This document shows, piece after piece, positions 21,002 to 34,110 of a DNA stretch of 64,000 nucleotides (its first letter is position 1; every line of letters starts with the position of its first letter). A program made the translations under genes and the position numbers. Where the stretch lies: assembly GCA_036873755.1 (NCBI GenBank), contig JAVTVY010017483.1, positions 1-64,000 on the forward strand. Reading direction: 5' to 3'. Origin of the DNA: Hanleya hanleyi. Lineage: Eukaryota; Mollusca; Polyplacophora; Lepidopleurida; Hanleyidae. Below the pieces are notes generated by a model. It was not told the DNA's origin, searched no databases, and saw nothing but the letters and a program-made list of their open reading frames with translations.

Positions 21002-24000
21002 TCCAACACAGATTTCTGAAGGTGCCCAATGTATGTGCATAGTACAGTGAGTCAAATGGGACACTCGTCTTGTAGGATACTTACAACCGCCACTATTGTA
21101 ACGGCTTAGAATATCCACTTGCCTAACAGTGTCTCACCATATAAAATGGAGCGTAATACGAGTTTATGCCCTTGGACACTCCAGCCCTTCCTAGAACGAC
21201 CCTACCCTGGAGATGAGGGTCTTCTCCAGGAAAGAGTCACTCCTTTTCAGGGGACATTCTTAGCCTCCCTACCGGCTCACAGGCCCAATTTTGCACTACT
21301 GTGTGTACATACATCTTACTGTTAATGGTCATTTCTACGTGATATGGCGTGAAGCCATAATGGTACAGATATAACTTGGTCTTTCCTCTTAGTCCGGTGG
21401 CTTGAGGTCAAGATCGTGACTGACTGGAATAAAGCACCATATTTTGCAGAGAGGCTCATGTGGGCATAAGAAATGATCTCAGAAGGGGTGCCCATTTCTA
21501 CAGGAGGTGGAAGGCCCTTGATTTGCATAAATCCAATATGGCCGCCATAATACACACAGTAGCTTACTGTTGGCGACTATTTGACAGCTTGAATCGCCTT
21601 TTTACACGAGATTGGTTTTCTACCCGCCTGACTGACTCAAGAAGAAAATAATAACGATAATGGGAAATTTTATTACCCGTTGAGTATCCAATATGGCCGC
21701 CAGAGCGTCACCAATAATGATATTATTGCTATACACATGTATGTGTGTTTGTATACATGCTAATATATATCATATATATTTACGAAGGCTCCATTGAGAG
21801 GTTTCTATACACGTAGCTCAGTTATGATTGACTGGATCAAGCACGCATGAAGGTTATTGGCTATTTTCTTACATGTAAATTAGCATGTGTAAATCCAGCG
21901 GCAAGGGAAGTTACTCTTCCAACACCGGTTGGAATCAGGCTAAAAATGTGCTAAGTAACTACCCTGAAGTAGATTTACTTGTTTTAAGTTTCACAAACGG
22001 TTTCGATATTTGGCACTCGAGAAAATATTTTTTACTGTCTCGCGTAATCGTTCATCTGCTATGCAAAACCCTGCTATCGTAGAAGCCAAATTAGACAAAG
22101 AGTCGGGTTCGAGCCTCGCTGTTGCATGTGTAAAAGTTTGCCAGTTACTTGCCGACGAGCCGGAGGTCGTTCTCTTCCGGTATTTCAGCTTCCTCTATCA
22201 TTAAAAGTGGATTTAAACCAAATCCCACGATTTATCTTGCCCTGGAAAATCTGCCTTGTCTATTAACGGTGCGATTCAACAGGACCTGATATGTTGAATA
22301 TGTAGACATCAGATATCGCGATTGCACTAGTTAAAAAACAGGGCCACTAAAGCTTGATGGCAAAAACCTATTTAGATGATGCCTTCTGCATCATATCTAT
22401 CGAGCCAGCGATTCACCCACCCCTTTTCCTAGGGCGACAAGTATTTATATGATCCTTGCCTCTCGATGGGATGCTCTACAACCTGTAAGATATTAAAGAA
22501 CTCAAGTCATTCTCTGTATGGCTACAAAATTCGGCATATCAAAGGTCATCCACATACTGGACGACTTCATGTTCGTCGGTGTAGCTCTGTAGCTGTTCTG
22601 TAGCTCTCAACACTTTCACTTACTTGTGCGAGTATTTGGGCATTCCAAGCAAACATGCCAAGACCTACTACCCATCAACTACTATGAACTATGAAAGCAT
22701 CATTTCCAGAAGACAAAGTTCATAAACTGAAAAGCACACTGGGTGAATTCTCGCGCCGTAAAATTGGCTCGCACAATTTTGCATGTAAAGTCGTCGTGCC
22801 CGGCAGGACATTTCTCCGCTGCCTGATAGAATTTAACAAAAGTTGTATCACAGGGTCACATTCGCTTAAATAAAGCTAGGGCCTATATTATTACCTAACT
22901 TCTATTCCTGGAGTCTTTCAACGGAAACTTAAGTTTCTTTCTCTAAATTGGGTATCCAATTTCGACGCTGCCGGTGCCTTGGGTTTGGCGGCTGTTTTTG
23001 GATCCTCGCGGATAGACCAAGAATGACCAGCACATCTTGCCCATATCACGGTCAAGAAGTCCTTGCCGTGGAAATTTGGGACCATAAACTGGCAAATCAT
23101 AAAGTTCCCCTTCTTAAATTGCGATAATATGGCCGGGGTTGAAATAATCTCTCACCAGTCTTTTTGAATTTGGTACTAATTCTGTTATTTGGAATATGGA
23201 ATAGGCCTTTGGATTATGGACGCGGATATTCTTTAATGGACGAGGGTTGAATTATGAATGACGGACTAGGCGCTTATAATTTCATTGCTGAGGAAATTGA
23301 CGCGTAAATTAGTAGTTGCCTGCCTTCGAAATGATATTCTGTTCAGATCAAAACATATTTCGGAACAATCTTATTCCTGACAAACTCTCGCGGTTACAAT
23401 TTTAGAAAGCGCTGTCTCTAGCCCCTTGGCTCAACCGCTCGTCACATCCAATACCCTGTCTGTTGCCGAAGCAGAAAGCTAGAGTTCTTCTGACGGCGTC
23501 CCTTGCTGAATCTTCCTTGAAAATATACAAGCGCGCATGACAAGTATATAGAGATTTCCTCAATAACACTGGTCAGTGTGCCAGTAAGATATATTTCATC
23601 TCATCGGCACAGTTGGTTTCCTTCAAAGCATTATTGCACTTCAACAAGTAAGCACTCTCCACAGCTTATACATTCGTATCGGCTACCAGTTGTGTGCACA
23701 GTTTGGCTGCAGTACACGATCCTGCGCAGTTATTCCTTGCCAAGAAGCTACTTTCGGGCATGTCAAAATTACACGGCCGGATAACAGACTGCCCATAACA
23801 GGATATCCTCCATAAGATATTTTATGCTATACCCCACATTGTATCCATGTAATTCTTTTAAGAGCAATAATCTCGGATTCTTACACGTTAATGAATTGAC
23901 GGTTCGTTCAGAACAAGACAGCAATAGCAATGTTCTTTAATACAACGGTGTCTCTTTCTCCGATCAATCTGGCCCGTTACAAAGCATGTACATTATTATC

Positions 24001-24943
24001 CGCAACTTCAAACACAACATGTCCCATAAACCAGATCATTTGTTTATATTGATAATATTAGATATTGTTCAGTTCAAGCAATCCGTGCTTATTTTCGGTT
24101 ACATATTTCACATCCGAGGACGGGCCCCTGTTCCAATTTCTAGAGGATGCGCCCGTTTCAGCAGCCCAAATCTCAGCTCATGTAAAAAATGGAATCTCTT
24201 TAATTGGCATTGCTCCTCTTTAATAGGCCATAGTTTTGGCATTGGCGCCGCCACTTCATCTTCAGCAGCAGGAATCCCGAATAACATATTCAAAATGTGT
24301 CAAACGCTATATTAGTATGACACATTTCACTTGGTAGCTATGCATTGTCCAGACACGGGTTGCATTGTATGGTCGTCCCAACGAATTTATTGCATAAATA
24401 AGGATCTGATCCAACTTGACCCAGTCAACCATGGGCTGCCGTGCCATCTGAGTCAGTTATATATGATTATTTTCTAATATTTACTGTATACCTAACACCA
24501 CAAAAAAAAATAATAAAAAAAAATAATTCAAAATTTTGCATCGAAAATTCGTCAAAAATTGACCATATTTTGGTTCGTCATTATGGCGGCCATCTTGGAT
24601 TATTTTACATTTCTCGCTAGACCCTTGCCAACACTATTAGTGTGGAAATATTCAGACTCTTACCCCAGAGGATGGCGAATATATGATGTTTTGAAAATCG
24701 TTGGGATAAAAATTGCCATTTAGAGTACCAAAATGACCCCGGGCCCCTAATGGGTCACATATTGCCTCCTGGGCCTCGAAATCGGGGGCACCCCTTCTGA
24801 TATTGTTCTCGGTGCCCCTGATGATACGTGTGCCAAATTTGGTGCTTTATTCCACTCTGTCACGATAAAGTGAAAATCTGGCCTTAAGCCACCGGACTAT
24901 CTGGAGAGAACACCTGGTTCACCAGGCTAATGTGGATTTTGTT
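21002..24943. other. No recognised gene; dispersed repeat fragments
   Basis: About 3.9 kb without a supported gene. Fragments near 21,385-21,560 and 24,600-24,905 are inverted relatives of each other (TAGTCCGGTGGCTT, GGAATAAAGCACCA, AGAAGGGGTGCCC) and carry CCAATATGGCCGCC or GGCGGCCATCTTGGATT words. A segment at 23,120-23,290 is repeated at 42,910-43,030 and, inverted, at 34,000-34,110. Confidence 0.5.
23120..23290 (+). repeat. Dispersed repeat, copy 1 of 3
   Basis: Shares TTTGGATTATGGACGCGG, ATTCTTTAATGGACG and GAATGACGGAYTAG with 42,910-43,030 (same strand) and 34,000-34,110 (opposite strand). Non-coding, origin unknown. Confidence 0.75.
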
Positions 24944-27900
24944 CTATTTGATGTTATGGTAAAACATCACCTGCGATGTACTCAAAGGGATTGTTTTATC
25001 AAACACATGGAAACTTTGATATTCGTTGATATTTATGCGAAGAATATTTAACAAATACAGTCGAGTAATACTCTTTGTAGCTATCAGTCTTTGTGTATAC
25101 GTTTGGTGAGACTAGTGACTTTTCGAGTTTCTCGAACAATAAACTCAAGCCGCTAAGACCGCTAATATAAAATCTCAGACCAGTTATTTGGTCAGTCATT
25201 TTAACTCTCAAACTAATGGTTGTACAAGTTAATGGTTCCATTACAACGAATATCAGTCATTTGCTGTTGAGATAATTACTATTGAAGAGCATTGGATATG
25301 TTGTGAAAAGCTACGGTTCACCGACCGTATATTGCCCTTTATTCTTTTGAAAATACACGCCATTCGCTACTCTCGTGAAGTATATATTTATTCGCATGAG
25401 CCGTTTTTGCTACAGCAGGTTGCATTTAGCGATTATATTGATATTTCATTCGAACCTAAATGATAAAATAGAGATGAGAGGAACGCAACTTCGTTTGATT
25501 TTTGGAAGAAATCATATACTTCTAGACCAACAGCCCTGGACAGTGTCTTGATAGTCTGGACTTCATTGTTTAATGCAGTCCAGGCCGTCAGTGATCGCGT
25601 CGAACGCGTAACTGGAAAAATCAAACCATTGAAAAACAGGGAATCTGTCGGACTACTTTCGTGGTGAAACAGACGTCTGTGGTCTGGGAGACAAACCAAT
25701 TAGTGTAGCATGAGATTTCCAATTATGGCAGCAATGTTAATTTCTTGTACCCAGCAGTGATCCTACTATTTAATTGCAGGCTGTAATTTAAGCGTAAGAC
25801 ACGTTTGTCTTGTTCTGGAGACAAAAAGCCTCACCAACCCGGAATTACTGTATTTCAACCCACATCCTGCAGCGTTGTCGCGGGCGAAGGATCTCAACAA
25901 AAGTCACTGTCTATAGATTTATTTCCAGTGTTTTCATTCCCATTTTCTCGTGAAGGCGTCAGTACCTAGGTCGATTGCAATACAGTCAGATTAATAAGTT
26001 CTTTAGTTTCAAGGCGGTCGACCAAACAGGATATCACTTTCTTCAAATATCTAATCAGTCTTGGATGGATTTATGGATGGAATTGACAACACTGAACTCC
26101 ATATTACATTTCAACCGATTCACACATCCTTGGTCGAAGCTCTTTTTAAACGTTTTGGGTTCCGGTTTTCAATAATTAGATGGATGAAGAAATAGGAACA
26201 ATATCACCTGGGTGACGGCATATCAGCTTACATCCATGCTAGGTATCAGGAACAGACTTCCATCAATCGTATAACTCTTTTAGAATGTCTTAAATCAAAC
26301 GAAACCGAAGGTCGCATCCAAAAGTTAAAGTACACCACAGTCCTACACTTGCATTTGAATAAATATTTTGTGTTTGCAGGATAAAAGATAACAGTGGACG
26401 TGTTAGTAGTAGGAAGAGAGCACATTCAGTATCATTTTTCCGCGCCTAGAGTTATCTCCTCCTGTGGAGTCACGCGGAGGTGACGTCACATCCGGGTCAA
26501 AGGTCACGTCCGGGTCAATTGTCACTTCCGGGGTCAAAGATCACGTACGGGTTCAAAGGTCACTTCCGGTCACGTGTTGGCCCAGCAGGAGTTATCTGCC
26601 CCTAAATAAGGCCGTACGTTTCAGTAATTTCAATGTTAAACCTAATGAGCAACCCAGGCATGGACACTTGCGGTATGGGGTGTGGCACCTTTTTTTGTCC
26701 CGAGCTGTAGAACACGAGGGCAGGGGTCTCAAGTTCATGTGTTGAATTTCGCTGACAATTTCAGGGCGGGGGTAGACATGTTAGGTCCATTCCGGCGCAA
26801 TGGACAATGACCTGGCACCTTGGGCAACTCACTCATGGACATTTGCGGTATGGGGTGTGGCAACTTGTTTTCTCTGCCTCGCGTAGAAGACGGTGGTAGG
26901 GGTCTCGTGGCCATAGGATGACTTTCATTGGAAAGTTACCGTGCTCATGCGTAGTCCATAGGTAGATATGGGGTGGACGTTTTGGGGTGTGGGTGGGCCA
27001 CTATTGGGCTGATTTGGCCGTGCGATGTATCCGAGTGAAGCACTCGTATGGGAGCGTCAGACTGGATGGGTGTGGAGTGTAAGTTAACCTGTAGAGCACA
27101 TGGGCAGACAGGGAATTCTGAGTAAAGGGCATTGGAACGTCATTAGTTGTGGCGGAACGATTTATGGTCCAAATTGGTCATGTGAAGTATCAGTTTAAAG
27201 CTCTCCTGGGGTAGTATCAGACTGGATGGGTATGGAATGGAAGTAAGGCTATGTTGCGCAAGCACAGTCAGGGAATTGTGGAAAAAGGGCATTGAAATAG
27301 ACGTTTTGGGGTCAAGGTGGGCCCATGGGCGTATGGGTCGGGGAGGATATCCTTGTGAAGTGCTCCTCCAGGTCGATCAAGTCATGGGTGGGTGCATGTA
27401 AAACTTTCCCTGGAAAACGGACTTTACACGTTGTGAGTCATAGAAATGGAAATGTTGTTGTTGTTGTTGTTGTTGAGATAGTATAGTCTCTCAATTTCGA
27501 GGAAGTTAAAATCAAGGGAAGTAATGCAGTTGCCCCTTAGTAGTAGAGAAAGCAGAAACCCAGTATATTTGCTCTATGACCCCCTTTGTGAAGAGTTTTA
27601 CAGTAACGCCATAACGCCCTATCTGAACGACTTAACGCCCTATCTTAACTCTCTGACGCCTTATCGTAATGTCTTAACGCCCCATCTTAACGCCTTAACG
27701 CATTATCCTAACGCCTTAACGCCCTAATAGAACAGCTTTTTATCTTTTGCGCGGGATTGTACCATGCCATTATATAATACTAAAGCGTCGGCAAGGTGTA
27801 TGTATCAATCCATTCACAACACAGACTAAACATGTTGAGGCTTGGTGGTCCCCGATGTCGTCATCTCTCTCTCCATCTCCCAAATCGCGCCCATTTCCAC

Positions 27901-28978
27901 TTCCGAATCTCCCTTTCTCTACTGCTCCTCGAGTGCACAGGCGCATATCACTCCCAATCTGGACAATAGAGAATATTATAGAGTCCACATCAAATGACAG
28001 CTTTTGATTGGACAGGAGCAGCCTGTTAGGGAGTTGAGATAGGCGTTAAGGCGTTGCGTGGGGATTCGCCTTCTCTTTCTGCATGTATAGCTATGCAGAT
28101 AATATTTAAGTGCCTGGGGCACAGTCAACACCTCCGAAAGTGCCCTTTCTGCTACACCTCAGGGCGTATACGCGTTTCACCTCCAGTCTGGCTCTACCCG
28201 ATATGATCTACAAATAGAACAGGGGTTTTCCCAGGAACACCGCCGTACAATGTCCCGGTGTAGAGCGATGACGACATCGGAGACCACCATGTCTCAACAT
28301 GTTTTAGTCCCTGGTGTGACTGGATTGATACATACACCTTGTCGACGAGTTAGTATTATATAATAGTGTGATACAATCTCGCGCAAAAGATAACAACCTG
28401 TTATGGTAGGGCGTTAAGGCTTTAGGATAAGGCGTTACGATGGGGCGCTAAGGCGTTACGAAAATGTGTTAGGGCGTTAAGATAGGGCGCTAAGACGTTC
28501 AGATAGGGCGTTATGGCGTTACTGTAAAACTCTACACAAAGGTCATAGGGCAAAAATACTGGGTTACTTCCCTTGATTTTTGCTTCCCCGAAATTGAAAT
28601 TGAGATACTATACTATCTCAACAGCAACAACATTTCCATTTCTATGACACACCAGGTGTAAAGTCCGTTTTCCGCATCTTTTCCAGGGAAAGTTTTACAT
28701 CCACCCATTCATGACTTGATCGGCATGAAAGAGCACTTCACAGAAATACCCTCCACGATCCAGTACGCCCCTATGGGCTCACCTCGACCACAAAACGTCC
28801 ATTCCAATGTCCTTTTCCCACAATTCCTTGTCTGCGCATACGCGCCATAGCCTCACTTCCACTCCACTCCTATCCAGTCTGACGCTCCCCCAACGAGTGC
28901 TTCACTTTGATACCTCACACGGTTCAGTCATCCCAATAGTAGCCCACCTAGACCCTAAAACGTCCACCCCAGATCTGC
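24944..28978 (+). repeat. Tandem duplication, unit 1 (about 4.03 kb)
   Basis: Nearly identical to 28,979-32,994, with scattered substitutions and small indels. The junction at 28,979-28,982 shares only CTAT with both parents, suggesting end-joining or microhomology. Unit 1 contains host repeat sequence followed by a right-truncated copy of element 3. Confidence 0.9.
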
Positions 28979-28982
28979 CTAT
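26405..28982 (+). mobile_element. Element 3, first copy, right end lost at duplication junction
   Basis: Begins AGTAGTAGGAAGAGAGC after CGTGTT (26,399-26,404). The left arm and most of the right arm are present. The right arm stops at the tandem duplication junction after AGATCTGCCT, so its outer ~540 bases are missing. Content is as in the full copy at 30,448. Confidence 0.8.
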
Positions 28983-30441
28983 TTGATGTTATGGTAAAAC
29001 ATCACCTGCGACGATTTGAAGGATCTCAACAAAAGGGATTGTTTTATCAAACACATGGAAACTTTGATATTCGTTGATATTTATGCGAAGAATATTTAAC
29101 AAATACAGTCGAGTAATACTCTTTGTAGCTATCAGTCTTTGTGTATACGTTTGGTGAGACTAGTGACTTTTCGAGTTTCTCGAACAATAAACTCAAGCCT
29201 CTAAGACCGCTAATATAAAATCTCAGGCCAATTATTTGGTCAGTCATTTTAACTCTGAAACTAATGGTTGTACAAGTTAATGGTTCCATTACAACGAATA
29301 TCAGTCATTTGCTGTTGAGATAATTACTATTGAAGAGCATTGGATATGTTGTGAAAAGCTACGGTTCACCGACCTTATATTGCCCTTTATTCTTTTGAAA
29401 ATACACGCCATTCGCTACTCTCGTGAAGTATATATTTATTCGCATGAGCCGTTTTTGCTACAGCAGGTTGCATTTAGCGATTATATTGATATTTCATTCG
29501 AACGTAAATGATAAAATAGAGATGAGAGGAACGCAGTCTGATTTTTGGAAGAAATCATATACTTCTAGACCAACAGCCCTGGACAGTGTCTTGATAGTCT
29601 GGACTTCATTGTTTAATGCAGTCCAGGCCGTCAGTGATCGCGTCGAACGCGTAACTGGAAAAATCAAACTATTGAAAAACAGGGAATCTGTCGGACTACT
29701 TTCGTGGTGAAACAGACGTCTGTGGTCTGGGAGACAAACCAATTAGTGTAGCATGAGATTTCCAATTATGGTAGCAATGTTAATTTCTTGTACCCGGCAG
29801 TGATCCTACTATTTAATTGTAGGCTGTAATTTAAGCGTAAGACACGTTTGTCTTGTTCTGGAGACCAAAAGCCTCACCAACGCGGAATTACTGTATTTCA
29901 ACCCACATCCTTCAGCGTTGTCGCGGGCGAAGGATCTCAACAAAAGTCACTGTCTATAGATTTATTTCCAGTGTTTTCATTCCCATTTTCTCGTGAAGGC
30001 GTCAGTACCTAGGTCGATTGCAATACAGTCAGATTAATAAGTTCTTTAGTTTCAAGGTGGTCGACCAAACAGGATATCACTTTGTTCAAATATCTAATCA
30101 GTCTTGGATGGATTTTTGGATGGAATTGACAACACTGAACTCCATATTACATTTCAACCGATTCACACATCCCCGGTCGAAGCTCTTTTTAAACGTTTTG
30201 GGTTCCGGTATTCAATAACCAGGTGGATGAAGAAATAGGAGCAATGCCAACTGGGTGACGGCATATCAGCTTACATCCATGCTAGGTATCAGGAACAGAC
30301 TTCCATCGATCGTATAACTCTTTTAGAATGTCTTAAATCAAACGAAACCGAAGGTCGCATCCAAAAGTTAAAGCACACCACAGTCCTACACTTGCATTTG
30401 AATAAATATTTTGTGTTTGCAGGATAAAAGATAACAGTGGA

Positions 30442-30447
30442 CGTGTT
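30442..30447. repeat. Target site duplication, left (CGTGTT), element 3
   Basis: Matches 33,531-33,536. The host segment copy at 44,270-44,290 shows the same site uninterrupted. Confidence 0.8.
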
Positions 30448-31627
30448 AGTAGTAGGAAGAGAGCAAATTCAGTATCATTTTTCCGCGCCTAGTGTTATCT
30501 CCTCCTGTGGAGTCACGCGGAAGTGACGTCACATCCGGGTCAAAGGTCACGTCCGGGTCAATCGTCACTTCCTGAGTCAAAGATCACGTACGGGTTCAAA
30601 GGTCACTTCCGGTCACGTGTTGGCCCAGCAGGAGTTATCTGCCCCTAAATAAGGCCGTACGCTTCAGTAATTTCAATGTTAAACCTAATGAGCAACCCAG
30701 GCATGGACACTTGCGGTATGGGGTGTGGCACCGTTTTTGTCCCGAGCTGTAGAACACGAGGGCAGGGGTCTCGAGTTCATGGGTTGAATTTCGCTGACAA
30801 TTTCAGGGCAGGGGTAGACATATTAGGTCCATTCCGGCGCAATGGGCAATGACCTGGCACCTTGGGCAACTCACTCATGGACATTTGCGGTATGGGGTGT
30901 GGCAGCTTGTTTTCTCTGTCTCGCGTAGAAGACGGTGGTAGGGGTCTCGTGGCCATAGGATGACTTTCACTGGAAAGTTACCGTGCTCATACGTAATCCA
31001 TAGGTAGATATGGGGTGGACGTTTTGGGGTGTGGGTGGGCCACTATTGGGCTGATTTGGCCGTGCGATGTATCAGAGTGAAGCACTCGTATGGGAGCGTC
31101 AGACTGGATGGGTGTGGAGTGTAAGTTAACCTGTAGAGCACATGGGCAGACAGGGAATTCTGGGTAAAGGGCATTGGAACGTCATTAGTTGTGGCGGAAC
31201 GATTAATGGTCCAAATTGGTCATGTGAAGTATCAGTTTAAAGCTCTCCTGGGGTAGTGTCAGACTGGATGGGTATGGAATGGAAGTAAGGCTATGTTGCG
31301 CAAGCACAGTCAGGGAATTGTGGAAAAAGGGCATTGAAATAGACGTTTTGGGTTCAAGGTAGGCCCATGGGCGTATGGGTCGGGGAGGATATCCTTGTGA
31401 AGTGCTCCTCCAGGTCGATCAAGTCATGGGTGGGTGCATGTAAAACTTTCCCTGGAAAACGGACTTTACACGTGGTGAGTCATAGAAATGGAAATGTTGT
31501 TGTTGTTGTTGTTGTTGAGATAGTATAGTCTCAAATCAAGGGAAGTAATGCAGTTGCCCCTTAGTAGTAGAGAAAGCAGAAACCCAGTATATTTGCTCTA
31601 TGACCCCCTTTGTGAAGAGTTTTACAG

Positions 31628-31752
31628 TAACGCCATAACGCCCTATCTGAACGACTTACCGCCCTATCTTAACTCTCTGACGCCTTATCGTAATGTCTTA
31701 ACGCCCCATCTTAACGCCTTAACGCATTATCCTAACGCCTTAACGCCCTAAT
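31628..31752 (+). repeat. AACGCC iteron-like array, left arm of element 3
   Basis: About nine copies of a TTAACGCCCTATC-like word at roughly 12-14 base spacing. The inverted equivalent lies at about 32,438-32,560. In the first copy the arrays are at 27,604-27,727 and 28,405-28,520. Confidence 0.8.
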
Positions 31753-32437
31753 AGAACAGCTTTTTATCTTTTGCGCGGGATTGTACCATGCCATTATATA
31801 ATACTAAAGCGTCGGCAAGGTGTATGTATCAATCCATTCACAACACAGACTAAACATGTTGAGGCTTGGTGGTCCCCAATGTCGTCATCTCTCTCTCCAT
31901 CTCCCAAATCGCGCCCATTTCCACTTCCGAATCTCCCTTTCTCTACTGCTCCTCGAGTGCACAGGCGCATATCACTCCCAATCTGGACAAGAGAGAATAT
32001 TATATCAGTCCATCAGTCCACATCAAATGACAGCTTTTGGTTGGACAGGAGCAGCCTGTTAGAGAGTTGAGATAGGCGTTAAGGCGTTGCGTGGGGATTC
32101 GCCTTCTCTTTCTGCATGTATAGCTATGCAGATAATATTTAAGTGCCTGGGGCACAGTCAACACCTCCGAAAGTGCCCTTTCTGCTACACCTCAGGGCGT
32201 ATACGCGTTTCACCTCCAGTCTGGCTCTACCCGATATGATCTACAAATAGAACAGGGGTTTTCCCAGGAACACCGCCGTACAATGTCCCGGTGTAGAGCG
32301 ATGACGACATCGGAGACCACCATGTCTCAACATGTTTTAGTCCCTGGCGTGACTGGATTGATACATACACCTTGTCGACGAGTTAGTATTATATAATAGT
32401 GTGATACAATCTCGCGCAAGAGATAACAACCTGTTAT

Positions 32438-32560
32438 GGTAGGGCGTTAAGGCTTTAGGATAAGGCGTTACGATGGGGCGCTAAGGCGTTACGAAAATGT
32501 GTTAGGGCGTTAAGATAGGGCGCTAAGACGTTCAGATAGGGCGTTATGGCGTTACTGTAA
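32438..32560 (-). repeat. AACGCC iteron-like array, right arm of element 3
   Basis: Reverse-complement words of the GATAGGGCGTTAAG type, mirroring 31,628-31,752 across the central loop. Confidence 0.8.
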
Positions 32561-33530
32561 AACTCTACACAAAGGTCATAGGGCAAAAATACTGGGTTAC
32601 TTCCCTTGATTTTTGCTTCCCCGAAATTGAAATTGAGATACTATACTATCTCAACAGCAACAACATTTCCATTTCTATGACACACCAGGTGTAAAGTCCG
32701 TTTTCTGCATCTTTTCCAGGGAAAGTTTTACATCCACCCATTCATGACTTGATCGGAATACCCTCCACGATCCAGTACGCCCCTATGGGCTCACCTCGAC
32801 CACAAAACGTCCATTCCAATGTCCTTTTCCCACAATTCCTTGTCTGCGCATACGCGCCATAGCCTCACTTCCACTCCACTCCTATCCAGTCTGACGCTCC
32901 CCCAACGAGTGCTTCACTTTGATACCTCACACGGTTCAGTCATCCCAATAGTAGCCCACCTAGACCCTAAAACGTCCACCCCAGATCTGCCTATGGACTA
33001 CGCATGCGCATGGTAACTCTTCAGCGAAATTCAACCTATGACCACGAGACCCCTCCCATCGTCTTCTAGATCGCGAGACAGTGAAAACAAGATGCCACAC
33101 CCCATATCGCAAATGTCCATAAGTGGGTGCCAGGCCATTGTTCACCTCGCCGGAATGGACATAACATGTCCAGTCCAGCCCTGAATTTTACAGCGAAACT
33201 CAATCCATGGCTTCGATACCCCTGCCATCGTGTTCTTTAGCTCGATACAGAAAAAACAAGGTGCCACACCCGATATCACAAATGTCCATGCGTGGGTGGC
33301 ACATTAGGTTTAACATTGAAATCACTGAAGCGTACGGCCTTATTTACGGGCAGATCACTCCTGCTGTGCCGTCACGTGACCGGAAGTGACATTCGAACCT
33401 GGACGTGACCCTTGACCCGGACGTGACCTTTGATCCGGAGGTGATGTCACCGGAAGTGGCATCACCTACGCGTAAATCCACAGGGGGAGATAACTCTGTG
33501 AGCCCAAAAATGATATGACTTTGCTCTCTT

Positions 33531-33536
33531 CGTGTT
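33531..33536. repeat. Target site duplication, right (CGTGTT), element 3
   Basis: Directly follows GCTCTCTT. The host sequence then resumes with GGCTTGCTGGCATATTCAC. Confidence 0.8.
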
Positions 33537-33999
33537 GGCTTGCTGGCATATTCACAATTAACTGCTATGTTCCTACATTAGCATATTCACAATTAACTGC
33601 TATGTTCCTACATTGTTTGAATCAATGTTTTCTGTTCACAGGCTAAAAGATAACAGTGGACGTGTTAGCTTGCTGGCAGTATTCACAATTAACTGTTATG
33701 TTCCTTCATTAGCATCTGATTTATATTTATTTTTACCTATGCCTACAGTATTGAGAATACGGAGAAAACAGGATAAGTATAATATTAGGATCTTTACGCC
33801 ATCTCGAATTCGTACCATTTACGAATAGTTAAAAATATTTCAGGAGGCAGGAGAGGAAAAGAACGAACCGCAAATTTACGCCCGAAATTTAGGTGGAGCC
33901 AACCGTCTGAAACTGCTAATTCAATTTTCTCAGAGAGAAGTCTAAGGTGGCGATATGTTTTGCTGGATCAGTTCCAGAATGATAATATATTGGAGCGTC

Positions 34000-34110
34000 G
34001 CCCAAGATTACAAGCGTCTAGTCCGTCATTCATAATCCAGCCGTCGTCCATTAGAGAATATCCGCGTCCATAATCCAAAGACCTATTCCATTTTCCACAT
34101 AACAGTGTGA
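34000..34110 (-). repeat. Dispersed repeat, inverted copy
   Basis: Reverse complement of the repeat at 23,190-23,290 and 42,938-43,030. It sits inside copy A where copy B has a shorter sequence (44,850-44,880), so it looks inserted there. Confidence 0.7.

Larger units (their letters stand above)
28979..32994 (+). repeat. Tandem duplication, unit 2 (about 4.02 kb)
   Basis: Second unit. It continues past its end into the intact right arm of element 3 (to 33,530) and the right host flank, so original right-hand sequence follows this unit and original left-hand sequence precedes unit 1. Confidence 0.9.
30448..33530 (+). mobile_element. Element 3, full palindromic gene-less element, 3.08 kb
   Basis: The left end AGTAGTAGGAAGAGAGC follows CGTGTT (30,442-30,447). 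The right end GCTCTCTT is followed by CGTGTT (33,531-33,536), a 6-bp target duplication; the right end lacks the last nine or so bases of the palindrome. Arms pair from the outside to a loop of about 400 bp near 31,890-32,300, so most of the element is one foldback. The arms resemble those of element 2 (CATTTGCGGTATGGG, TGGACGTTTTGGGGT) and carry the same GTT run and AACGCC iterons. No ATPase or finger gene is present; the open frames at 31,548-32,070 have no conserved motif. I infer a deletion derivative mobilised in trans. Confidence 0.85.

Noticed and set aside
27524..28007. Genes in element 3 (67-99 codon frames, also at 31,548-32,070)
   Set aside because: They cover iterons and arm sequence, have no motif, and their conservation between copies only reflects the recent tandem duplication.
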